Assembly (NCBI GenBank): GCA_964500225.1
Contig: CAZCOA010000027.1
Location: forward strand, 1 to 35,491
Reading direction: 5' to 3'
DNA length: 35,491 bases
DNA from: JAAYDY01 sp964500225
Lineage (GTDB): Bacteria; Planctomycetota; Phycisphaerae; FEN-1346; JAACEH01
Shown here: piece after piece, positions 17,959 to 24,605 of the stretch
Layout of the letters: each line of letters starts with the position of its first letter
How positions within the stretch are numbered: position 1 is the first letter of the stretch
The notes under the pieces: model-generated
What the model saw: the letters and a program-made list of their open reading frames with translations, nothing else
The model's database searches: none
Told to the model about the DNA's origin: nothing
Program-made: the position numbers and the translations under genes

Positions 17959-17987
17959 TTGACAATAAATGACGCCGGCTCTACAGT
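17959..17987 (+). promoter_or_regulatory. Promoter for the coiled-coil membrane protein
   Basis: A perfect TTGACA (17959-17964), a 17-base spacer and TACAGT (17982-17987). It lies 14 bases from the oppositely directed -35 and gives a leader of about 180 bases before the ATG at 18175. Confidence 0.6.
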
Positions 17988-18174
17988 TAACGCTCGCTGA
18001 GACCGTTGTTTGCGTCGGCCGTTCCGCCCGTGCGGCAGTGGCCGACGTCGGTTCCGGTCAGCACCGAACGCGGTCTGTTCCCGGCGCGGAGGCCGGGTGG
18101 CATTATACGATTCAATACCGACCGCTAGTACTTGCCGACGTCCTTAAGTAGCAAGCAATCAGGAGGCTTCCCAG

Positions 18175-19650
18175 ATGGCCAAGCGAGTTGCCGGAAAACG
18201 GCAGGGTCTGCTCTATGGGCTGATCGCCATGATCTTTGTGGCAATCCTCTTCGCAGTGCTGTTCTTCATGGAACGAAGCAACCGGCTGGAGGCGCTCCAG
18301 ACGTTCGCTCCCGGCACCGTGGAACCGGAGAAGATCCAGGCCCAGATGAAAACGATGCGGGATAATTTGAGACAAGCGGGCGTCAATGTTGCCGACAGCG
18401 CCACCTTGATCGATCAGTTCAAGGCACTTCTTGCCATGAACGCCGACTACAGGCAGGCCATCAGCAACCTGGCCTACCAGATCAGCGGCAAGTCGCCCGG
18501 GGATGCCCAGGGCAGCGCCCTGATCAGCTTCACGAAAACACAGCTCGACATAGCCGATGCGGCGAAAGCCGAAGCCAAGGCCGCCCTGGAAATCGCTCCC
18601 AAGCTGCCGGATGTCGCCGGCGCCCAGGTGGTTGACCCGAAGGACCTAGCCTCTGCGATCGCAAACCTGAAGATTCACATCAAGGCCCTCGACGACGCCT
18701 ACAAGGCTCGCCAGTTGGACATCCAGAAGGCCGCACAGAACAACGAGGCCCTCCAGGCCACCATCGACAGCAACGCTAAGAACGCCGAAGAAAAGTTCAA
18801 CCAGATGGTCCAGACCAAGGACGCCGAGATTGCCGGTCTGCGGGCCAAGGTCGAAGAGGTCCAGAAACTCAGCGACGAAATCGAGCGAACGCGCGAGGCC
18901 CTCAAGACCGAGTTCACCAATTACAAGGTGGCCGCCGCCGAGAAGTTGCAGGAAAAGATCAATCGCCAGATTGAATTGGAAAAGCAAGTCAGGGAACTCC
19001 TCGACAAGATCCAGCGAGAAACCAGCGGCGTGGCGCAGCCCGACGGTAAGATCGTCAGCCTAATGCCGGGCGAGAAGACCGGCTACATCGACCTGGCCGC
19101 CGGCGATGGTGTCTTCACCAACCTGACCTTTGCCGTGTACGATCCGGCCGAGGTAGAAGCCGGCAAAGAAAAAGGCTACGTCAAGATCGTCAACGTGATG
19201 GATACGTCCAGCGAGGTCGTTATCACGTCGCAACTGAAGACCAATCCGATCGTCAAGGGCGATATCATCTCCAATATCGTCTACGATCGGACTCGCCGAT
19301 TCCACTTCGCCGTGGTCGGCTTCTTCGACATCGATGGCGACGGCAAGAACGACATCGACACCATCAAGCACATGATCGAGAAGTTCGGCGGCAAGATCGA
19401 CGACCAGTTTAACGTCCGCACCGACTACTTGGTCGTGGGCGAAGATCCGATGTCCAGCTTCAAGGTCCCAACCGTAGGGAGCATGAGCGGCCAGGACAAG
19501 GCGGAGTATGATGCCAGAAGCGCCGAGCAGAAGGTCTACGGAGAGGCCACCGACCTGGCCCAGCGATTCTGGATTCCGGTGTTGAATCAGAACCGTTTTC
19601 TGACGCTGATCGGGATTCGTCCCATCGACGAGAAGACCGCAGCCAGGTGA
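18175..19650 (+). CDS. Membrane-anchored coiled-coil protein with BRCT-like C-terminal domain
   Basis: The 491-residue protein starts at ATG 18175 with AGGAGG 8-13 bases upstream. It has a single N-terminal membrane helix (about 12-32), an Ala/Lys/Gln-rich helical and coiled-coil region (about 40-290, densest at 180-290), then a small beta-rich domain near 295-370. The C-terminal domain (about 376-485) runs FHFAVVGFFD...IKHMIEKFGGKI...RTDYLVVGEDP...FWIPVLNQNRFLTLIG. This follows the BRCT pattern of hydrophobic strand, helix, Gly-Gly turn, T-D-LVVG strand and final helix. Between the first strand and helix sits DIDGDGKND, which resembles a calcium-binding EF-hand loop. BRCT domains normally bind phosphopeptides or DNA ends; what one does on a membrane-anchored protein is unknown. 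The orientation of the membrane segment is not determined. Confidence 0.8.
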   Translation: MAKRVAGKRQGLLYGLIAMIFVAILFAVLFFMERSNRLEALQTFAPGTVEPEKIQAQMKTMRDNLRQAGVNVADSATLIDQFKALLAMNADYRQAISNLAYQISGKSPGDAQGSALISFTKTQLDIADAAKAEAKAALEIAPKLPDVAGAQVVDPKDLASAIANLKIHIKALDDAYKARQLDIQKAAQNNEALQATIDSNAKNAEEKFNQMVQTKDAEIAGLRAKVEEVQKLSDEIERTREALKTEFTNYKVAAAEKLQEKINRQIELEKQVRELLDKIQRETSGVAQPDGKIVSLMPGEKTGYIDLAAGDGVFTNLTFAVYDPAEVEAGKEKGYVKIVNVMDTSSEVVITSQLKTNPIVKGDIISNIVYDRTRRFHFAVVGFFDIDGDGKNDIDTIKHMIEKFGGKIDDQFNVRTDYLVVGEDPMSSFKVPTVGSMSGQDKAEYDARSAEQKVYGEATDLAQRFWIPVLNQNRFLTLIGIRPIDEKTAAR

Positions 19651-19688
19651 TCCGCCGGATCATCCCTACTCAACAGACCATGAACAAG

Positions 19689-19724
19689 CAAGGGGTGGTT
19701 CCGTGATGACGGAGCCGCCCCTTG
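19689..19724. terminator. Long bidirectional hairpin terminator
   Basis: CAAGGGG (19689-19695) pairs with CCCCTTG (19718-19724), and the stem continues through GG/CC and TCCGT/ACGGA with two wobble pairs and a GATG loop, about 16 pairs in all. It sits between convergent genes, with UUGUU-type sequence leaving the stem on both strands. Confidence 0.75.
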
Positions 19725-19756
19725 TTCGCGCGAAGGGCCGCCCCATCCTGTTGCGT

Positions 19757-20086
19757 TCAACCATAGAGCCGCAAGGAAAGTTCTTCCAAGTCCCGGCGAC
19801 GGCGCGAGTCGGCCGATGAGTCGCGCAGGGCCTGCTGAAGGATATGGGGTTCAACGAAGATCAGGGACTCGGGGTCAAGATGCGCCTTCTCCGCCGCCTT
19901 CTTCAGGCAGCGGGACTGCCGGCGCGTCAGACCGTGGGCTTGTCGCAATTCGTCCCACAGATGATCGCTTGTGCGATGGTGCTGGCCGTCGAGTTTACGA
20001 CTGAGCACCACGGCTGTAACCATGAAGCCGATGATGACCAGAAATGCCACGGTCGTCCAGACGCCGTACAGAGCACCCATGGTCAC
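19757..20086 (-). CDS. Small membrane protein of unknown function
   Basis: The 109-residue protein has one N-terminal membrane helix (about 8-30, TTVAFLVIIGFMVTAVVLS) followed by a charged, mostly helical cytoplasmic part. That part includes RQAHGLTRRQSRCLKKAAEKAHLDPESLIFVEP and an Arg-rich end. I do not recognise a family. It starts 5 bases after the stop of the HEAT-repeat gene and the two are surely one operon, so a joint role is likely. The reading frame is supported by this tight coupling, the membrane segment, and the terminator hairpin beyond its stop. Confidence 0.75.
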   Translation of the reverse strand: MTMGALYGVWTTVAFLVIIGFMVTAVVLSRKLDGQHHRTSDHLWDELRQAHGLTRRQSRCLKKAAEKAHLDPESLIFVEPHILQQALRDSSADSRRRRDLEELSLRLYG

Positions 20087-20091
20087 GATTC

Positions 20092-21864
20092 CTAAGCAGA
20101 GGCCAGCAACTGTGCCGCCTTGCGGCGCACTCGGTCGCTCGGGTCGCGCCGCGTCAGCAGTTCAGCCGTTTTGGCAAAGCCTTGCGGCCTGACTCGCGAG
20201 AAGACCCACAGGGCGCTGAGGCGGTCGGCCTCGCCCGCGGCGAACATGTCCCGCAGCAACTGCCGCCCTTCGGGCCGGTCGCGTTCCAGCAGGGCCATGG
20301 CGGCATTGGCTCGGACGCGGCAGTTCTGGTCCCGCACCAGGGGCAGGAATACGTCCGCCTCCGCATGTCGGCGGTCCAGGGCCTCCACGGCGTTGGCGCG
20401 GACGCGCGCGTCTCGAGCCGTTAGAGCCATTCGCAATGTCTCCCAGGCGCCCGGCGAGGCTGTCGCACCGACCAGCGTCACGGCGGCACTCTGCACCCGA
20501 ACGTCACGCGCATCGGCCGCCAATCGCCTCAACGGTTCGGCGAATACCTCCGCCGCCGAGGCCAGTCGAATCACGTCCAGCGCCGCCGCAACCGTGCCGC
20601 AGCCCGCCTCCAGGTGCGGTTCCAGCAGGCCCGGCCGGTCGGTTATCATCGCCTTCAGGGTTCGGCCCGCCTCGCGCCGGTCCGCCGCGTCAAGCCGCCA
20701 CCAGTGCGCCAGCAGCCGGTCGAAGGCCCCCTGCGACAAAGCCTCTGACTGCCCTCGACGGATCATGTGAACCACGGCCGTCACTGCGGCAAGGTCGCTG
20801 CCCTGCTCGGCCACGATGCGGAGTTCGGCCGCGGCCACCTCACCGCAATGGGCCAGCGCGTCAACCGCCATGCGGCGTGTATCGTCCTGAACATGGTTGA
20901 TAGCCACCGTGCGACACAGCACCGCCAGACGGGCCGGCGGCATGCCGCTGCGCGCCGCCAACGACAGGAGATTGGCCAGCAGCGGCGACGGCAACCGTTC
21001 GATGCCCTCCTGCCCCGCCGTCAGCCACGGCGCCTGCCGCAGGTGCGACACCGCACGGTCGGACACACGCGGGCGCCGACTGAACTCCTGCAACAGCAGC
21101 CGCAGTTCGCTCACGCTGAGAGGCCGGGCGACCAGTGCCGCCGCATCCGCCGCCAGGTCGTCATGCTCCATGGCCCGAACGACAAAGCCGAACAGTTCGG
21201 GCTCGATCTGCTGCGACAGCTCGCTCATCAACCGCTGTCGCCGCAGATCGCGGCGCAGCGACATGGCGCTCCAGAACCAGTGAGCCCCGTCGTCGGCCAG
21301 CATGGCGGCCGCCTTCAAGACGCGCGGCGCATCGACGGCCTGCCGAAGAGCAAAGGCCCGACGCAAGGCATCCTGCACGAAATGCTTTCTCCGCACGGCT
21401 TGCTCGTTGAGCGCCGCTTCGATCGGACCGGCCAGGTCCATTTCGGTCCGTCGCAGATTGCGAGCCCACCGGCACAGCAGGTCTGCCGCCTCGCCGCGAA
21501 CCCCTGCGTCGGCAGCGCCGCAGGCTTCCGCCACCAGGTACGCCAGACTCAGGTCGCCCGTCTGCTCAATCAGCCGCACCACCGCCTGCTGCAACTGCGG
21601 CTTGCGCGAGGCCATGGCCCATCGCATCCCCGGCCCCAGGCGTCCCATCGAATCCAAAACGCGCTGGGCCAGCCGATCGCTTAATATGTTAAAATGCTCC
21701 ACCAGCAGCGACTGGCGACTGCCGCGCGTCGCGCCGAGCAGCCGCTCGACCACCACAGCGGCCATCTCGGGCGACCCGTGGACCAGTGCATGCCCGAGCA
21801 CCTGCCGGGCGGCACGGCTCTCCGAGCGTATCAGACAATCGACGGTAGTTGCGAATCCACTCAT
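20092..21864 (-). CDS. HEAT-repeat protein
   Basis: The 590-residue, all-helical, Ala/Leu/Arg-rich protein is built of repeated helix pairs. Examples are VRGEAADLLCRWARNL, TRRMAVDALAHCGEVAAAELR, VRVQSAAVTLVGATASPGAWETL, VRANAVEALDRRHAEADVF and VRANAAMALLERDRPEG. This is the HEAT/PBS-lyase repeat pattern, clearest from about residue 340 to the end. No signal peptide or catalytic motif is seen. HEAT proteins act as protein-binding scaffolds, and the specific partner is unknown. Downstream lies a small membrane protein gene five bases away. The ATG at 21864 has no evident ribosome binding site, and TCTAAT on the minus strand lies about 8 bases before it, so a nearly leaderless message is possible. 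Confidence 0.82.
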   Translation of the reverse strand: MSGFATTVDCLIRSESRAARQVLGHALVHGSPEMAAVVVERLLGATRGSRQSLLVEHFNILSDRLAQRVLDSMGRLGPGMRWAMASRKPQLQQAVVRLIEQTGDLSLAYLVAEACGAADAGVRGEAADLLCRWARNLRRTEMDLAGPIEAALNEQAVRRKHFVQDALRRAFALRQAVDAPRVLKAAAMLADDGAHWFWSAMSLRRDLRRQRLMSELSQQIEPELFGFVVRAMEHDDLAADAAALVARPLSVSELRLLLQEFSRRPRVSDRAVSHLRQAPWLTAGQEGIERLPSPLLANLLSLAARSGMPPARLAVLCRTVAINHVQDDTRRMAVDALAHCGEVAAAELRIVAEQGSDLAAVTAVVHMIRRGQSEALSQGAFDRLLAHWWRLDAADRREAGRTLKAMITDRPGLLEPHLEAGCGTVAAALDVIRLASAAEVFAEPLRRLAADARDVRVQSAAVTLVGATASPGAWETLRMALTARDARVRANAVEALDRRHAEADVFLPLVRDQNCRVRANAAMALLERDRPEGRQLLRDMFAAGEADRLSALWVFSRVRPQGFAKTAELLTRRDPSDRVRRKAAQLLASA

Positions 21865-21960
21865 GGTTTCAGATTAGACAGAGTCCCTGGGCGCAGCAGA
21901 ACGGCTGCGGCAACGCGCTTCACGATACTGCTATCGGCCCGCGCGGGTCCGATAATTTAA

Positions 21961-21988
21961 TTGAAATCAACGCAAAACCTGTTATCAG
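21961..21988 (+). promoter_or_regulatory. Candidate promoter for the aminotransferase gene
   Basis: TTGAAA (21961-21966), a 16-base spacer and TATCAG (21983-21988), 62 bases before the ATG at 22051. The flanking 20 bases are AT-rich in a GC-rich genome. Confidence 0.45.
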
Positions 21989-22050
21989 TAGGCCCTCTCG
22001 GACAACCTGAGTTCGACCCATTCCATGGTGTCATAGAAGGAGTCACAAGG

Positions 22051-23247
22051 ATGCGCATCAGCAAGCGGACCGCAGGACTCACGGCAAGCATCACCCTGGC
22101 CGTCAGCGCCAAGGCCAAGGCCATGAAGGCTGCCGGCGTGGACGTCGTCGGATTCGGCGCCGGCGAACCGGATTTCGACACTCCGGAGAACATCAAGGTG
22201 GCCGCCATCAAAGCCATCAACAGCGGTTTCACCAAGTACACGCCCGCCACGGGCACGCCCGAACTCAAGGCCGCTGTCGCCGAGAAGTTCAAGAAGCAGA
22301 ACGGCTTGACCTACGACCCGTCGCAAATCGTGATTACCTGCGGCGGCAAGCACGCCCTGTTCGGGGCCATGATGGCCCTGCTCGACCCTGGCGACGAGGT
22401 CATCATCCCCACGCCCTACTGGGTCAGCTACCCGGACATGGCCACCGTGTGCGAGGCCCGGAGCGTCTTCGTCGAGGGCCGCGAGGCCAACGGTTTCAAG
22501 ATCACCCCCGCCGATCTTGCGGCCGCCCTGACGCCTCGGACGAAGATCGTCATTCTGAACTACCCGTCGAATCCGACCGGCGCCGCCTACACCGTGGCCG
22601 AGCTCGAAGCCCTGGCCGATGTGATCCTCAAGCATCCCCGGGCCATCGTCTTCAGCGACGAAATCTACGAGCAGTTGCTCTACGACGACGCCGAGTTCAA
22701 GAGTTTCGCCGCCCTGCGGCCCGAACTGATGGACCGCACCCTCACCTTCAACGCCGTCAGCAAGACCTACTCCATGACCGGCTGGCGCATCGGCTACGTT
22801 GCCGGACCGGCCGACATCATCAAGGCCATCGGCAATCTCCAGAGCCATTCCACGAGCAACCCGTCTTCGATGTGCCAGAAAGCGGCTCTCGAGGCACTCG
22901 TCGGCGACCAGTCCTCCGTCGAGATGATGCGGCAGGAGTTCGACAAGCGGCGACTCCGCATGGTCGAGTTGCTCAACGCCATGCCCGGCGTCTCCTGCAT
23001 GAGGCCCGCCGGCGCGTTCTACTGCTTTCCGAACGTCGCCGGGGCCATGGCCAAGGTCTGCCCCGATGCCAAGGGCAACACCCGAAGCGCCGTCTTCTGC
23101 GAGAAGGTCCTCGAAGACATCCACGTGGCCATGGTGCCGGGGTGCGGCTTCGGCAACGACGATTGCGTGCGGCTCAGCTTCGCCACAAGCATGGCCAACA
23201 TCGAGAAGGGGCTGACACGGCTCGGCGAGTACCTGCGAAGCCAATGA
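22051..23247 (+). CDS. Pyridoxal-phosphate aminotransferase, aspartate type (class I)
   Basis: The 398-residue protein is a fold-type I aminotransferase, closest in motif to the AspB group that transfers amino groups between aspartate and 2-oxoglutarate. It shows GFGAGEPDFDTPENIK, PTPYWVSYPDM, NYPSNPTGAAYT, VFSDEIYEQLLYDD and NAVSKTYSMTGWRIGYVAG, where Lys238 would bind pyridoxal phosphate. The C-terminal FGNDDCVRLSFATSMANIEKGL carries the substrate-carboxylate arginine. The start at 22051 has AGAAGGAG upstream. The frame extends to 21961 but that part lies over the promoter. It is followed 60 bases later by a FAD oxidoreductase on the same strand. Confidence 0.93.
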   Translation: MRISKRTAGLTASITLAVSAKAKAMKAAGVDVVGFGAGEPDFDTPENIKVAAIKAINSGFTKYTPATGTPELKAAVAEKFKKQNGLTYDPSQIVITCGGKHALFGAMMALLDPGDEVIIPTPYWVSYPDMATVCEARSVFVEGREANGFKITPADLAAALTPRTKIVILNYPSNPTGAAYTVAELEALADVILKHPRAIVFSDEIYEQLLYDDAEFKSFAALRPELMDRTLTFNAVSKTYSMTGWRIGYVAGPADIIKAIGNLQSHSTSNPSSMCQKAALEALVGDQSSVEMMRQEFDKRRLRMVELLNAMPGVSCMRPAGAFYCFPNVAGAMAKVCPDAKGNTRSAVFCEKVLEDIHVAMVPGCGFGNDDCVRLSFATSMANIEKGLTRLGEYLRSQ

Positions 23248-23307
23248 CCACCTTGCGGCGCAGGCGTAGCAGACCCCCAAACAGTGCCACGAACACCGGA
23301 GAAGACT

Positions 23308-24588
23308 ATGGACATCGCCAAGCGGTATGACGTGCTGATCCTGGGCGGCGGCGTCGGCGGCGTGGCCGCGGCGCTTCAGTGCTCGCGGCTGAGATTAAAG
23401 ACGGCCCTCGTCGAGAAGACGATCCTCTGGGGCGGTCTGGCCACCAGCGGCCTGGTGCCCATCTACATGCCGCTGTGCGACGGCAAGGGCCGCCAGGTCA
23501 CTGGCGGCATCGCCGAAGAGCTTCTGTGGGCGTCCATCAAATACGGCCCGGGCCGCCTGCCGCGCCAGTGGGCCGACGGCAGCCGCGGCTCGCGACCGCA
23601 CAGCGATCACGGAATCGCTGCAGCCGCCGAGGCCGTCACCGCCGACGAGGAACTGTACGATGCCGGCAGCTTCGCCAAACGGTTCCAGACATTCTTCGCG
23701 CCGCACGCCTTCGCATTGGCCCTGGACGAGTTGCTGGAAGACTGCGGCGCCGACCTCTGGCTCGACACGTTGGCGTGTCTGCCGATCATCGAAGGCAAGG
23801 CCGTCACGGGCGTCGAGGTGGAGAACAAGAGCGGCCGTATCGCCATTCAGGGCCGGTGCATCATCGACGCCACGGGCGACGCCGATATCGCCTTCCGCAG
23901 CGGCGCTCCGTGCCAGGAGCGAGGCAGCTACCCGTCGATGCTCTACCAGGCGACGAGTCTGGAACTGGCCCGCCAAGCCGCCGCTACGGACAACGCCCGC
24001 AAGGTCGTCACATGGCGAGGCGGCGGCGCCTCGAACGAGATGGACAAAGGCTACGACGGCCCAAGCCCGAAGACAACGGGCACCGATGGCAAGGCCCTGA
24101 GTGCCTGGATCATGGAGAGCCGCAGGATCGCCCGCAAGCACCTTCAGGCCGACCAGGCCAAGGCTGCCACATCAACCGGCCTCGGTCGCGAAAACCTGTA
24201 CCCGGCCGCCCTACCCACGATGCACCAAATCCGCATGTCGCGGAGGATCGACGGCCAGGAGACCGTTCTGACGGACCGCATGAACCAGCGGTGCGACACG
24301 TCGATCGGCCTGATCGCCGATTGCCGCAAGTCCGGCGCCGTCTGGGAGGTGCCCTACGGCGCCCTGTTGCCTAAGAACGTCGAAAACCTGCTCGTCGTGG
24401 GACGCTGTGCGTCGGCCGAGGGCTACGCCTGGCAGGTAACGCGGCTCATTCAGTCCTGTGCCCTGATGGGACAGGTGGCCGGATTGGCGGCACAGTTGGC
24501 GATTGCAGGCCGCACGTCGCCATCGCGGCTTGACGTCAAAAACGTCCAGCGTGCCGCCGAAGGGTGCGGCATCGTATTGCACCTGTAG
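23308..24588 (+). CDS. FAD-dependent oxidoreductase (FAD_oxidored family)
   Basis: The 426-residue protein has an N-terminal dinucleotide-binding fold, DVLILGGGVGGVAAALQCSR, and then WGGLATSGLVPIY, the GGxAT segment typical of the FAD_oxidored (PF12831) group of uncharacterised flavoproteins. CIIDATGDADIAFRSG and the C-terminal NLLVVGRCASAEGYAWQVTR segment match the FAD-binding end of the fold. The substrate is unknown. ATG 23308 is preferred because GGAGAAG precedes it; an upstream GTG at 23284 is in frame. It probably shares a transcript with the aminotransferase. Its stop is only 17 bases from the stop of the convergent protease gene, with no hairpin between them. Confidence 0.87.
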   Translation: MDIAKRYDVLILGGGVGGVAAALQCSRLRLKTALVEKTILWGGLATSGLVPIYMPLCDGKGRQVTGGIAEELLWASIKYGPGRLPRQWADGSRGSRPHSDHGIAAAAEAVTADEELYDAGSFAKRFQTFFAPHAFALALDELLEDCGADLWLDTLACLPIIEGKAVTGVEVENKSGRIAIQGRCIIDATGDADIAFRSGAPCQERGSYPSMLYQATSLELARQAAATDNARKVVTWRGGGASNEMDKGYDGPSPKTTGTDGKALSAWIMESRRIARKHLQADQAKAATSTGLGRENLYPAALPTMHQIRMSRRIDGQETVLTDRMNQRCDTSIGLIADCRKSGAVWEVPYGALLPKNVENLLVVGRCASAEGYAWQVTRLIQSCALMGQVAGLAAQLAIAGRTSPSRLDVKNVQRAAEGCGIVLHL

Positions 24589-24605
24589 AGCACGTCAGCA
24601 CTGCC

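Larger units (their letters stand above)
17567..18174. other. 608-base divergent control region with structured leaders
   Basis: No convincing gene is seen. The region holds back-to-back promoters near 17.95 kb. The polA-side leader has hairpins GACGGG-N6-CCCGTC (17760-17777) and GGGGCCC-CC-GGGCCCC (17886-17901). The other leader has an 8-bp stem with an inner helix at 18013-18047 and CCCGGC-N6-GCCGGG at 18080-18097. I looked for tmRNA, RNase P, SRP, 6S and common riboswitch signatures and recognised none. Confidence 0.6.

Noticed and set aside
21985..23280. A 431-codon open frame on the minus strand
   Set aside because: It is antisense to the aminotransferase, whose motifs are clear.
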